The notes under the pieces were generated by a model, which worked only from the letters and a program-made list of their open reading frames with translations, was not told where the DNA came from and made no database searches. Shown piece after piece: positions 48,641 through 57,451 of a stretch of 64,000 nucleotides of DNA. Position 1 is the first letter of the stretch; each line of letters starts with the position of its first letter. This stretch comes from Acetatifactor sp. (GTDB lineage: Bacteria; Bacillota; Clostridia; Lachnospirales; Lachnospiraceae): positions 1-64,000 of the forward strand of contig JAEEVF010000005.1 of the NCBI GenBank assembly GCA_016290775.1, written 5' to 3'. Position numbers and translations under genes: made by a program.

Positions 48641-48946
48641 CTACATTTTCTTTGCGTTGAGAGATGTGTTCTTTGGAGTGAATGTTATGTTTAGAACCAT
48701 ATCCATACCATCAGCCAGCCTTTGAAGAAGCTTGATGGACGGGTTGCGCGTGCCATTCTCAAGCTTGCTGATTTCAGTTTGGGCGATGCCAGTTCTTTCG
48801 GATAATTCCTTTTGAGTCAAGTTTTGTGACATCCGCGCATCAATCATGGCGCGGATCACATTCAATTCAGGTTGAATCTCAACATATGCCTGCTCGAAGG
48901 CGGGATCTTTCATTCTCTTATCTTTATACTCTTTAAGCGTCATCAT
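48641..48946 (-). CDS. XRE-family regulator (HigA-like)
   Basis: 101 aa. MMTLKEYKDKRMKDPAFEQA then a helix-turn-helix (NLTQKELSERTGIAQTEISK, LENGTRNPS) and the C-terminal LADGMDMVLNITFTP. This length and layout are typical of HigA/HigB-type antitoxins in Clostridia, but no toxin gene is adjacent. It is convergent to the peptide array, and its promoter has an internal palindrome. Confidence 0.85.
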   Translation of the reverse strand: MMTLKEYKDKRMKDPAFEQAYVEIQPELNVIRAMIDARMSQNLTQKELSERTGIAQTEISKLENGTRNPSIKLLQRLADGMDMVLNITFTPKNTSLNAKKM

Positions 48947-48997
48947 TTTTCACCTCTTTTAAGTGGCTGCTTTTTCTTGACGAAACCGTTTGTCACT

Positions 48998-49026
48998 ATG
49001 GTATGAGATATATCTCAATTCGTCAA
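48998..49026 (-). promoter_or_regulatory. promoter/operator of the XRE regulator
   Basis: On the minus strand, TTGACG (49026-49021), 17 bp, TACCAT (49003-48998). The spacer contains TGAGATATATCTCA, a perfect 14-bp palindrome (49004-49017), which suggests autorepression. Confidence 0.8.
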
Positions 49027-49230
49027 GAGGATCAGAATAAAAACCTACAAATATCTTAAGCTTTTTATATCATTTCGAACAGATCATCACCCAAAACCCT
49101 ACAAATCGCAAGTAACCACTTTCACAACGCAAGCCGCGCCCTTGAAAACCTCCTTCCCAAATGATAATATGGAATTACAGAGTCGACGCTGTAAGTGCCG
49201 CAAGGCAACCCGTAAGGAAAGGAGATTGCA

Positions 49231-49719
49231 ATGCATATCGACGGATTGGACGAACTGGACAACAAGATCCTTAGCGTGATCAAAGACAATGCAAGGCAGA
49301 GCTTCTCAGACATCGGCGCGCAGGTGGGCCTCTCGCGCGTTGCCGTAAAGGCAAGAATGGAAGCGATGGAGAAGAAGGGCGTCATCGAAGGCTATCACAC
49401 CAAGATCAATGCGGAAAGTGCCCCGGAAGGCCGCAGATTCTTCCTGGAAGTGATCGCGCAGCCAGACCAGTTTGACCAAGTCGTAGACCGCATCGCAAGC
49501 CAAGAGGTGATAAGGCGCGCATATGCCGTCACCGGCGACTGCCGCATCATTGCGGAAGGATATTGCACCAAAAAGATGCAGTATGAAAACTTCGCGCGCT
49601 ACCTCAGAAACAACTCAAACGGCATCAAAAGTGCGGTCATCATGGACACGCTATATGCCATCAAAGATGTTTGCGGAGGCGTCGACTACGTAAGGTTGGA
49701 AGAAAAAGAAAGGCCATAA
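49231..49719 (+). CDS. Lrp/AsnC-family transcriptional regulator
   Basis: 162 aa, AAAGGAGATTGC ribosome site. N-terminal helix-turn-helix (DELDNKILSVIKDNARQSFS, DIGAQVGLSRVAVKARM) and C-terminal RAM ligand domain (RAYAVTGDCRIIAEG). The family senses amino acids. The next gene is 30 bp downstream. Confidence 0.92.
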   Translation: MHIDGLDELDNKILSVIKDNARQSFSDIGAQVGLSRVAVKARMEAMEKKGVIEGYHTKINAESAPEGRRFFLEVIAQPDQFDQVVDRIASQEVIRRAYAVTGDCRIIAEGYCTKKMQYENFARYLRNNSNGIKSAVIMDTLYAIKDVCGGVDYVRLEEKERP

Positions 49720-49749
49720 AGAACGAAACGCCTCCGCAGGGAGGAGATT

Positions 49750-50133
49750 ATGAAAACGGAAAGGAAGTATCAATCAATTACCGAAATCTTGTCGGAGATC
49801 GAAGCGCTGGAACTAAGTGAGCGCCGCGGCGCAAAGTTTCGCTTCCCGATCTACATGACGGAATCACTTGCAAAGACTGACATCGAGGCACTGGAGCTCA
49901 GCGTGCGATCCGTGAACTGCCTAAGACGCGCTGGGATCATGACCATCGGAATGCTCTGTGAAACATTTCATTCCAGTACTGATCTAAAGAATATCCGCAA
50001 TTGCGGCACCACCAGTGTCGCGGAGATCCTGGATCATCTTTTCGCCTATCAATACAACATACTTAGGCCCGAGCGCCGGAGCGATTATCTCGCGAGGGTT
50101 TTGGAACTCAACCTGCTGAAGCCGAAGGAATAG
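49750..50133 (+). CDS. small protein with RNA polymerase alpha-CTD-like domain
   Basis: 127 aa, GGGAGGAG ribosome site. IEALELSVRSVNCLRRAGIM then TIGMLCE, followed by LKNIRNCGTTSVAEILDHL, reproduces the helix-hairpin-helix of the alpha C-terminal domain (normally ELSVRSxNCLKRAGI ... NLGxKS). The N-terminal alpha domain is absent. It could bind DNA or polymerase partners; the role is unknown. It is coupled to the Lrp gene. Confidence 0.78.
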   Translation: MKTERKYQSITEILSEIEALELSERRGAKFRFPIYMTESLAKTDIEALELSVRSVNCLRRAGIMTIGMLCETFHSSTDLKNIRNCGTTSVAEILDHLFAYQYNILRPERRSDYLARVLELNLLKPKE

Positions 50134-50188
50134 ATGTGTAAGTAATGATGAAGCTAATGCTTTGTGTTATTTGAAGCCTTTAGCACTG

Positions 50189-50222
50189 AGCGGTAGCATG
50201 ATGAAAATCAGGCTACCGCTTT
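50189..50222 (+). terminator. terminator after the alpha-CTD-like gene
   Basis: AGCGGTAGC (50189-50197) pairs with GCTACCGCT (50212-50220), then TT. It isolates the next operon. Confidence 0.7.
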
Positions 50223-50244
50223 CGCATTCACGCCCCATTTTTAC

Positions 50245-50273
50245 TTGACAGAATTCGCCTAAAGGAATACAAT
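50245..50273 (+). promoter_or_regulatory. promoter of the riboswitch-defence operon
   Basis: TTGACA (50245-50250), exactly 17 bp, TACAAT (50268-50273). Transcription would start near 50280, about 20 bases before the aptamer. Confidence 0.88.
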
Positions 50274-50297
50274 ATTATCATAAATGAAACACAAGAA

Positions 50298-50375
50298 ATA
50301 CGAATCAGCAAAGCACGGGAAACTATGCGACGCAAAGCTCCAGAGCCTGTAAAATGGTAGTCAGCTGCAAGGTAT
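50298..50375 (+). ncRNA. cyclic-di-GMP-I (GEMM-I) riboswitch aptamer
   Basis: The order of conserved parts is that of GEMM-I. CAGCAAA comes first, then a P2 hairpin GCACGG-GAAA-CTATGC (50313-50328) with the GAAA tetraloop. GACGCAAAGC (50329-50338), the most conserved segment of the class, follows, then AGAGCCTG as the tetraloop-receptor side and TGGTAGTCAGCTGC as the closing P3 strand. ATAC (50298-50301) can pair with GTAT (50372-50375) as an outer P1. Class I aptamers bind c-di-GMP. Identification is by eye. Confidence 0.82.
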
Positions 50376-50383
50376 GAGAGTAG

Positions 50384-50423
50384 GCATCTAAAGATCCCGG
50401 AAGGGAACTTTGGGTGCTTTTTT
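50384..50423 (+). terminator. riboswitch expression platform (intrinsic terminator)
   Basis: GCATCTAAAGATCCC (50384-50398), loop GGAA, GGGAACTTTGGGTGC (50403-50417): 14 of 15 positions pair counting G-U, followed by TTTTTT. It begins 8 bases after the aptamer and ends 17 bases before the first gene, so operon transcription can be switched here. Confidence 0.88.
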
Positions 50424-50440
50424 ATGTGAGGTAAAGGTTT

Positions 50441-50647
50441 ATGATGAATGATTATTTGACCATTAAGGAAACCGCTGAGAAATGGGAACTTACACCCAGG
50501 CGTGTTCAAAAAATGTGTTCGGATGGAAAGATAGAAGGGGCAGTAAAGTTTGGCCGAGATTGGGCGATACCAAAAGATGCGCCAAGGCCGGCGGATGGAA
50601 GGATTACAACGGGAGCCTATAAGAATTGGAGAAAACCGAAGGACTGA
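50441..50647 (+). CDS. helix-turn-helix (excisionase/MerR-like) DNA-binding protein
   Basis: 68 aa, AGGTAAAGG ribosome site. DYLTIKETAEKWELTPRRVQ, then KFGRDWAIPKDAPRP, is the HTH_17 pattern. Such small proteins bind DNA in mobile elements and defence loci. It is the first gene after the riboswitch terminator and is probably an operon-local regulator. Confidence 0.8.
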   Translation: MMNDYLTIKETAEKWELTPRRVQKMCSDGKIEGAVKFGRDWAIPKDAPRPADGRITTGAYKNWRKPKD

Positions 50648-50690
50648 TCATTTTAGAAGAAGAGACAGGCAAGTAAGGAAAGGCGTAGCT

Positions 50691-51122
50691 ATGGACAGAT
50701 ACTATACCTTGCCAGAGCTTTATGAAACAAAAGACATAGATGAAAGCTATTTGAAAGTCTTTAACAATCTTCATGAAAAAGCTAAGGCACGAGTTCTTGA
50801 AAAGAACATTTACCTAAATGCATATTTGAATAAACCTAGGGAAACAGCATACGATTCGCTGGATTTCAACCAAGAGAGAATCAATGTTGAATGCGTGTTT
50901 TTACGGCATATACTACATGCCATGAAATGCAGTGAAGGTCACGGGCTTGTAAGAAAATCCGTCACCGTTCGGATTGATGGACGCATTAAGGGAGTATTCT
51001 TACTGGCGTGTCCGAAATGCAAAAGGTTTTATTCTGAAATGACAGAAGACATAGAAAAACTGGAAAGTATTGGAATTCCTTACTACATTGTTGAAGAGGA
51101 GACTGACGATGATGAAAAATGA
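50691..51122 (+). CDS. small zinc-ribbon-like protein of unknown function
   Basis: 143 aa from ATG 50691 (GGAAAGGCG). An alpha-helical first half (NNLHEKAKARVLEKNIYLNA) is followed by a beta-rich part with MKCSEGHGL and ACPKCKRFYSEM, possibly one Cys3-His zinc site. It overlaps zorA by 14 bp, so it belongs to the operon. I do not recognise a family. Confidence 0.65.
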   Translation: MDRYYTLPELYETKDIDESYLKVFNNLHEKAKARVLEKNIYLNAYLNKPRETAYDSLDFNQERINVECVFLRHILHAMKCSEGHGLVRKSVTVRIDGRIKGVFLLACPKCKRFYSEMTEDIEKLESIGIPYYIVEEETDDDEK

Positions 51123-52986
51123 GGCGAGATTCTGGAGATGGGGTATCTGGGGTGTATTTATTCTCAGCGTAGTAATTGCATTGGTTTTTAAGTATGATCA
51201 TGATGGTTCGTTTGCCTTGCGATGGGATGCGAACACTTATATTAATCTGGCTTTTTTTACATTTGTATTTGTTATATTTCTCATCGCCACGATTCTCTTG
51301 AGTAAAGGCGATGGCCTTGTTATGAAAATAAAAGCGATGAGAAAACAAATATTGACAATTAAAATGTCTGGTAGCAATTCTAAAGAATTGATTGACAAAA
51401 TCCGGAGCGGAGACATCAGATTCAATGAGACTTCATTGGATGAGGCACTTGATCGTTATAAGATCGATGTGGAAGATATGTTGAAGGCTTCAGAAAACAC
51501 ATATCTGGAGATAGATTCATACATTAACAACGCGATCGTTGACAAGAGAATTCAGATTCATTTTCTAAATCAAATTGCAGGTACAATGACTGGCTTGGGT
51601 ATCCTTGGAACATTCATTGGATTGTCGGTTGGATTAAATAGCTTTAGCCTCAGTGGCACTTCTGCAGATATAACCAATAAGATACAGCCCCTGATGGAGG
51701 GCATTAAAGTTGCATTTCACACTTCTATTTACGGTATTATTTATTCAATAGGTTTCAACTTCTTTTATAGGCAGGTATTGTCAAAATATCATGATGAGGT
51801 AAGCCTTTTCCTTTTAGCTTTTCACCAGTATGTAGTTCCGATTTCTGATAATGGTACAGAGAGTACTTTGATCAAGTACCTTCAGAAGATGGAAGAGTTG
51901 CTAAAAACGCAAATTGATGACAGAAGGTCTAAGAATGATGCTGATGCAGAAATGAACAAGACCTTAAATAGAAACCTCGAGAGCATTAATGATACGCTAT
52001 CGCAAACACAAACGCTAGTTGGAAATATGAGCGAAGAGATTTCTGGGCGATTCACAAATATGATGAATGATGTGGTGGTTCCAGAAATCCGCAAGATGGG
52101 TCAGATAGTAGAAGAATTCGCAAAGAGCACTCAAAAGGATCAGGTAGAAGAATTATCCAGATTGGTGGATGCATTCATCCAAGATATGAATAATTCACTT
52201 GGAAGTAGCTTTGAACAGCTTGGATCCATCATTAAGGAAACCAATGAATGGCAAAAGAGATCGCTTGAGGAAATGCAAAATATCCTTGAAAAGGTCAATG
52301 ATACAACTGTTGATTTGGTAACCATCGATGACATGGTTGAAAAGGCTATTGAGAATATTTCAAAGTATACGGACGAAGTTGAAAAAATGCAGGAGGCGGC
52401 TAATAGAAATCTCGAGAGCCTGAATGTTCAGGTGGATCTGAATAATGAAATAGTGCAGAGTCAGACGGAAAAACTGGCTGAAATCAATGAAAAACAAGCC
52501 ACAATGCAAAATAGCGTAATTGAAGCCATGAAACAGGTTGAGGAGTGCTCCGAGAAGATTTCTGAAACAATTTCCAATATCGGTGAACTGTCTGATGAAG
52601 TAATTGGTAGAATCAATCAAAAGATCGATGAAGTTGATGAGTTTGATGGTCAAGTTCTGGAAGACATTTCGGAAGCTGCGGACAGATTGGGAAGCGCTGC
52701 CGCACAGATTAATGAGAACCTGCAGGAAAAGATAACAGAAACATTTGTAGGATTTGATCGAGAGCTTGCAAATATATGCTCGCATCTGGCAGGAGTTCTT
52801 TCTCAGATGGAGAGAGTTTCAAACAGAACAAAGACTTCATATGAAGGGATTTCTTTGGAAATTCAAGATATATTTAAGTCATTACAGGAGAAGCTGCAAG
52901 AGTATCTGGAGATAACGGATAAAATGCATCATGACCTTTCGACAAAATGGGATTATTATCGACAGATTTCATTGGAGGAAAAGTGA
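51109..52986 (+). CDS. zorA: ZorA-like MotA/TolQ/ExbB proton-channel protein with long coiled-coil tail
   Basis: 625 aa from ATG 51109 (GAGGAGACTGACG). Two N-terminal membrane helices (residues about 8-26 and 42-62), then a cytoplasmic loop, then the hallmark pair with GTMTGLGILGTFIGLSVGL and STSIYGIIYSIGF-like sequence near 160-220. Residues about 260-625 are almost entirely charged coiled coil (EKMQEAANRNLESLNVQVDL and similar). In Zorya, ZorA forms a membrane stator with a long intracellular tail that signals phage contact. The ZorB gene follows by 3 bp. Confidence 0.88.
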   Translation: MMKNEARFWRWGIWGVFILSVVIALVFKYDHDGSFALRWDANTYINLAFFTFVFVIFLIATILLSKGDGLVMKIKAMRKQILTIKMSGSNSKELIDKIRSGDIRFNETSLDEALDRYKIDVEDMLKASENTYLEIDSYINNAIVDKRIQIHFLNQIAGTMTGLGILGTFIGLSVGLNSFSLSGTSADITNKIQPLMEGIKVAFHTSIYGIIYSIGFNFFYRQVLSKYHDEVSLFLLAFHQYVVPISDNGTESTLIKYLQKMEELLKTQIDDRRSKNDADAEMNKTLNRNLESINDTLSQTQTLVGNMSEEISGRFTNMMNDVVVPEIRKMGQIVEEFAKSTQKDQVEELSRLVDAFIQDMNNSLGSSFEQLGSIIKETNEWQKRSLEEMQNILEKVNDTTVDLVTIDDMVEKAIENISKYTDEVEKMQEAANRNLESLNVQVDLNNEIVQSQTEKLAEINEKQATMQNSVIEAMKQVEECSEKISETISNIGELSDEVIGRINQKIDEVDEFDGQVLEDISEAADRLGSAAAQINENLQEKITETFVGFDRELANICSHLAGVLSQMERVSNRTKTSYEGISLEIQDIFKSLQEKLQEYLEITDKMHHDLSTKWDYYRQISLEEK

Positions 52987-52989
52987 TAA

Positions 52990-53808
52990 ATGCGTAAATA
53001 CAGAAATGATGCTAAAGAGCCAGAGGAATTGACATTCTGGCAGTCATATTCTGACATGATGGCTGCGTTGCTACTGGTATTCGTCTTGATCATTGCTTTT
53101 GCCATTAGCTTAACTAAATCGACATATGAGGAAAAACAAGCAGAGTTGGAAGCCCAGAATGAGGAAATAAGCAGATTCAAAGAGGAGCTTCAGCAACAGG
53201 CGCAGAAGTTAGAAGAACAGCAAGCCAAGATAGATGAGCAAAAGGTAGCATTTGAACAGCAACAGGAAAGATTGGACGCCATAGTTGGAATCAGAACGAC
53301 AATCATAAAAAACCTAAAGGACGAATTTGAAGATACAGACATGAATATTGTTGTTGATTCTGAAACGGGCGCGATTTCATTTGATTCAAGCATTCTGTTT
53401 GATGTTGACAGTTCGGTGCTCAAACGAGAAGGTCGAGATTTCTTGAACGAGTTTTTTCCCATGTACTTTGAAACATTGTTAAGTGACAGCATCAAAGACT
53501 ATGTTTCTGAAGTAATTATTGAAGGGCACACGGATGATGTGGGAACATATTTATACAATCTCGACCTTTCACAGAGAAGAGCATCCGCTGTGGTAAAGTA
53601 TTGTCTGGCTGAAAATGGATCGATGTTTGATAAAGATCACTTGGAAATGATTCGTTCTTTGGTTACCGCGAATGGCCGATCTTTTGTTGATGTCATTCGC
53701 AAAGAGAATGGAGAAGTTGATCGTCAGGCTTCGCGACGAGTAGAAATAAAGTTTAGGCTTCGCGAAGATGAAATGATCCAAGAGATGAAAAGCATTCTGA
53801 GCAAATAA
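52990..53808 (+). CDS. zorB: ZorB-like MotB/OmpA-domain stator partner
   Basis: 272 aa, GGAGGAAAAGTG ribosome site. SYSDMMAALLLVFVLIIAFA holds the single membrane helix and the proton-carrying Asp22 equivalent of MotB. A coiled region rich in Gln/Glu (residues about 50-95) leads to an OmpA-like peptidoglycan-binding domain: IIEGHTDDVGTYLYNLDLSQ, RRASAVVKYC, and QASRRVEIKF. With ZorA it would form a proton-driven complex anchored to the wall. Confidence 0.9.
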   Translation: MRKYRNDAKEPEELTFWQSYSDMMAALLLVFVLIIAFAISLTKSTYEEKQAELEAQNEEISRFKEELQQQAQKLEEQQAKIDEQKVAFEQQQERLDAIVGIRTTIIKNLKDEFEDTDMNIVVDSETGAISFDSSILFDVDSSVLKREGRDFLNEFFPMYFETLLSDSIKDYVSEVIIEGHTDDVGTYLYNLDLSQRRASAVVKYCLAENGSMFDKDHLEMIRSLVTANGRSFVDVIRKENGEVDRQASRRVEIKFRLREDEMIQEMKSILSK

Positions 53809-53823
53809 AAATTGAGGTGTGCC

Positions 53824-55044
53824 ATGGAGAAGTTTTATATTCCTACACTGTTGCAAAACGAGAATGTAAAAATAGCTGCCATGTTTCCAACAAAGGCGCG
53901 CATTGTAAGGCCCGGCGAAATGAGCGAAACTCTAAAGCACTTGATTCTTACCTTAGTAGGATTAAGATCTTCACAGGTTAGTCGGTTTGGCAAGGAAAGA
54001 ACGGAAGCAGAGGTATCATCACTTGCTGGATATGTTTGTACTAACACTCTAAGCGTTCAATGTGCAAATATCTATGCCCTTTTAGATGAATTTGCTTCGG
54101 CTGATGATTGGAAATTGTTGTTTGGTGATTGGCAAGATTATTCGGATAATCAAGAAGCGGCAACATTTTTGAAAAGTGGAGCAGAGCGAAATTCTAATTT
54201 TATATCATATTTGACGGCCAATGACATTCCAAGAGAAAACCTTTCATGGATAGATGAGAATAATAAGGTTCAGGCCATTTGCAACAATTGCAAAGCCCTT
54301 GATAGTTATGAAGAGTATAAAGAAGCTTTGATGAGAATGGGTTTGATTGATGATACATTGCTGATGACTACCTGCCAAGCCAAGTTTTATCTGAATTGTT
54401 CTGCAAAGGCTTATCGGGATGCGAATGAAACAGGCGTTTGCAGCGCATTCACCAAACTGGATTATTTAGACAGACTAGATATGATTGTAAACTTTATAAG
54501 AGTATTCTCAGTTGATGAACTCACAAAATATGTGACCGTTTATAAGCAATTTAAAACAGAAATAGAGAAAAATGCATTAGCTGAAACAGTTCTAATGGAC
54601 CGATTAAAGAAAGCTGGTTTACAGGATAAATACTATAGTTGGGTAAGAAGGATGATGATCATTGTATCATTTTACAATGATCCATATAGAAGAGCTTTCT
54701 GGCTTCAATATTCTGGGGCGACTCAAGATATGGAAGTTAGGAGGTTCAGCGATCATAAAAGACAGAGTCCTAAAGAGATATTTATTATGGATTTCGGTGA
54801 TTATGTTGTAACCGAATTCTTGGGGAAGGCGGAAGGCAAAGCGTATCTTTTTGCAAAAAGCAGTTTTGAATTCTATAAGAGTCGAATACCTGTGAATTCA
54901 CGAAATGATTTTAAGGCTATCGTAAATAATCATTTCTTCACGGGTGTGCTCGAAAGAATGGCGCATTCAGGTGGCACGGATAAGTGGTGGCCAGATTTTA
55001 AATCCAAATTGGCAAAATACGGAATTAGGATGATTAGGGCATAA
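53824..55044 (+). CDS. zorC: ZorC-like EH-signature protein
   Basis: 406 aa from ATG 53824 (GAGGTG). Mostly helical. The C-terminal part has MDFGDYVVTEFLGKAEGKAY then LFAKSSFEFY, and near the end RMAHSGGTDKWWPDFKSKL, which I read as the conserved Glu and His segments of the EH_Signature domain seen in ZorC of type I Zorya. Placement right after ZorA and ZorB supports this. Sequence identity to known ZorC is probably low, so the assignment needs a profile search. Confidence 0.68.
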   Translation: MEKFYIPTLLQNENVKIAAMFPTKARIVRPGEMSETLKHLILTLVGLRSSQVSRFGKERTEAEVSSLAGYVCTNTLSVQCANIYALLDEFASADDWKLLFGDWQDYSDNQEAATFLKSGAERNSNFISYLTANDIPRENLSWIDENNKVQAICNNCKALDSYEEYKEALMRMGLIDDTLLMTTCQAKFYLNCSAKAYRDANETGVCSAFTKLDYLDRLDMIVNFIRVFSVDELTKYVTVYKQFKTEIEKNALAETVLMDRLKKAGLQDKYYSWVRRMMIIVSFYNDPYRRAFWLQYSGATQDMEVRRFSDHKRQSPKEIFIMDFGDYVVTEFLGKAEGKAYLFAKSSFEFYKSRIPVNSRNDFKAIVNNHFFTGVLERMAHSGGTDKWWPDFKSKLAKYGIRMIRA

Positions 55045-55046
55045 TT

Positions 55047-57440
55047 ATGGAAAGATGGAACTCGCAAAAGGAAGCATTGGAATTTGTAATCAAATACCTT
55101 GCCTTGGGTGATAAGAGCGTTAGCAGTCTTGACATCCGGGAAGCATTGGATTATTGTGCCGCGGAGAATAACGCTGATGCGCAGTATATTTCTTATGCAT
55201 TGAATTATGATGATGCTAGAAGAAACCATACCGAGTTATCGCTCGATGATCTTAAGAGTGCAGCACATTTTGGAATCCCAGCAGCGCAGTATGATTTGGC
55301 ACTTCATTTGTTTTATGGTGATTACATTGAAAAAGACTTAGTGCAGGCGCTTAACTTTATGGAGTTAGCTGCATTGAAGGGCTATTTAGAAGCGTGTAGA
55401 ACATTGGTTAGGCTATTCTCTTTTGATAGCAGAATTAAAAGGAATCCAGAACGTGCTCTCTATTGGCGAGATAGGCTTGAAGGCGGGACTTTAGCGGATC
55501 GATTTGATCTTTATCCCATTACTGAGAATGATATCCAACATGATGTGCAGGATGCGAGCCATGGCGAAAGGAAAAAATTTGATATTGCTTTTGGAAAGCT
55601 TTTTTCAGTCGTAAAGCAGGAAGTGGTTATTACGGCTCCTTATCGAACAAATTTGATTATTAATGCGGGACCAGGAACTGGAAAAACATATACATTGATC
55701 AAAAGAATTGCGTACTTGATCAGAGAAGAAGGAATTGAACCTGACAAGATAGCCGTTTTTTCTTACACCAGAGCCGTGGTAAAAGAGTTGAAGACTAGAC
55801 TTAAGATGGAATTCAAAGAGGAAAATGCCGCTTATGCGAATGTTGACATAAGCACATTTCATAAAAAGGCGTATGAGGCCTTGCAGGGGGCCAATAAATC
55901 TAATGAAATTCCAAAATCAGAGAAAAAGGACTTAACCATTTCGAGGATATATTACGATGATTGCATGATATATGGTGAAGATCTTTTAAGCAAACATCCA
56001 GAAATTATAAGCAGTTGGCAATATGTTGTTATTGATGAGATTCAGGACATAAATCATGCCAAGGCCCGTTTTGTGTTAAAATTGCTTGAGGCATGCAGAA
56101 TAAACAATGTGCCTTACATGCTTTTAGGCGATTCGTGTCAAGCTATATATGATTATCTTGACAGTTATTCCGTGGACAGATATATGAATTCCTCTGAGTT
56201 CTATGAAAAAATCATTCAGGGAGCGATAGATGATACTGGATTTTATAGCTTTGATTTGCTAAAGAATTATCGCTCATCAGAGGCTGTAAAAGCGCAGGCG
56301 TTGCCAATAAGAAGAGCCATACTTGGCGATGATGAAGATAATCTGAGTTATGAAATAGGACAATACGAAGAAAAACTTAACTCACTGGATTTCGACGATA
56401 TTGAACGGTTTATTAATGACCATCCGAATGATCGAGTTTGTCTCCTTGAGAGATCTAATATCAATACTCGGTTTGTTTCGTCAAGTTTAAAGGACAAGGG
56501 GATTCCAAATCGATGTATGATCTCAGGATTAAGAGATGCTTATCCCCAGTGGATTGGATCGGTTTTTGGAGGGTATACTGGAGAAAGCGTATCGATTGAA
56601 GTTATGATCACGTTGTTTTTGCAAGCTGGCAAAACCGTGGAAGATGCAATGACATGCTGGGATGCAATAGGGAAACTGGATGGTGTAAATAGCGAAATCA
56701 TACCGATGAAGGTGCTGATATACAAATTATTAGCGCATTTGCTGGATGAGGTTTTCATTGAGGCACCTCAAAACAACTTTATGGTATCGAACATACATAG
56801 ATCAAAAGGCCTAGAATATGATTATATTTTGCTTGACCAAAAAGTAATTGAGGACTCGGCGTCCGGGAACATTATAGAAGAACAATATGAAGAAGCACGA
56901 GTTCTTTATGTGGCAATTACTAGAGCAAAAAAAGAGACCATAAAGTTGATTAATTCAGATTTACCCAGCTGTGGTAGGTTCAAAAGTGGTCGTCACTTCA
57001 TTGAGCGATCCGTTAGAAGAGGGATAAAAAGACTTTTTGCCATGGAGATCATGCAAGAGATAGGGAATATGGATGTTGATCCCGAATCCTTTGTGATTCC
57101 AGAGATGGCAGAGAAACAGAAGTTGATTAATCAATTGTCTACGGATGAAGAAATTGAACTGGTTTTTTCTGAAGAGAAACAGCGCTATCTCATAGTCGCC
57201 CGTGATAATGTCATTGGCATGATGAGAGAATCATTTACTAGACTTGTCAACCGAAATGATGAACTGCCAAAACGATTTGAAGGGCTACGGATAGATGGCA
57301 CTTACACTTATATAGGACAACCATATGGGTATATAGGGTTTGAAAAGAAGGCAGAGGTTTATTCGCCAGAAATAGGAGTCTACAAAATCTGGAATTACAT
57401 TTCTTTCTCCGGTTTGGCATATGCAGTTTACGATGATTAA
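55047..57440 (+). CDS. Sel1-repeat protein fused to a UvrD/Rep-type superfamily I helicase
   Basis: 797 aa, starting 2 bp after the preceding stop. Residues about 50-140 carry Sel1-like repeats (AAHFGIPAAQYDLALHLFYG; QALNFMELAALKGYLEACRT). The helicase follows: Walker A GPGTGKTYT near 208, VFSYTRAVVKEL, Walker B VVIDEIQD near 329, SNIHRSKGLEYDYILL, and motif VI VLYVAITRAKKE. Canonical Zorya has a SNF2-type ZorD or HNH ZorE here, so a UvrD-type enzyme is a departure. Confidence 0.88.
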   Translation: MERWNSQKEALEFVIKYLALGDKSVSSLDIREALDYCAAENNADAQYISYALNYDDARRNHTELSLDDLKSAAHFGIPAAQYDLALHLFYGDYIEKDLVQALNFMELAALKGYLEACRTLVRLFSFDSRIKRNPERALYWRDRLEGGTLADRFDLYPITENDIQHDVQDASHGERKKFDIAFGKLFSVVKQEVVITAPYRTNLIINAGPGTGKTYTLIKRIAYLIREEGIEPDKIAVFSYTRAVVKELKTRLKMEFKEENAAYANVDISTFHKKAYEALQGANKSNEIPKSEKKDLTISRIYYDDCMIYGEDLLSKHPEIISSWQYVVIDEIQDINHAKARFVLKLLEACRINNVPYMLLGDSCQAIYDYLDSYSVDRYMNSSEFYEKIIQGAIDDTGFYSFDLLKNYRSSEAVKAQALPIRRAILGDDEDNLSYEIGQYEEKLNSLDFDDIERFINDHPNDRVCLLERSNINTRFVSSSLKDKGIPNRCMISGLRDAYPQWIGSVFGGYTGESVSIEVMITLFLQAGKTVEDAMTCWDAIGKLDGVNSEIIPMKVLIYKLLAHLLDEVFIEAPQNNFMVSNIHRSKGLEYDYILLDQKVIEDSASGNIIEEQYEEARVLYVAITRAKKETIKLINSDLPSCGRFKSGRHFIERSVRRGIKRLFAMEIMQEIGNMDVDPESFVIPEMAEKQKLINQLSTDEEIELVFSEEKQRYLIVARDNVIGMMRESFTRLVNRNDELPKRFEGLRIDGTYTYIGQPYGYIGFEKKAEVYSPEIGVYKIWNYISFSGLAYAVYDD

Positions 57441-57451
57441 AGGATAAGGTT

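Noticed and set aside
48641..48946. HigBA toxin-antitoxin pair
   Set aside because: Only the antitoxin-like gene is present; no toxin frame is adjacent on either side.
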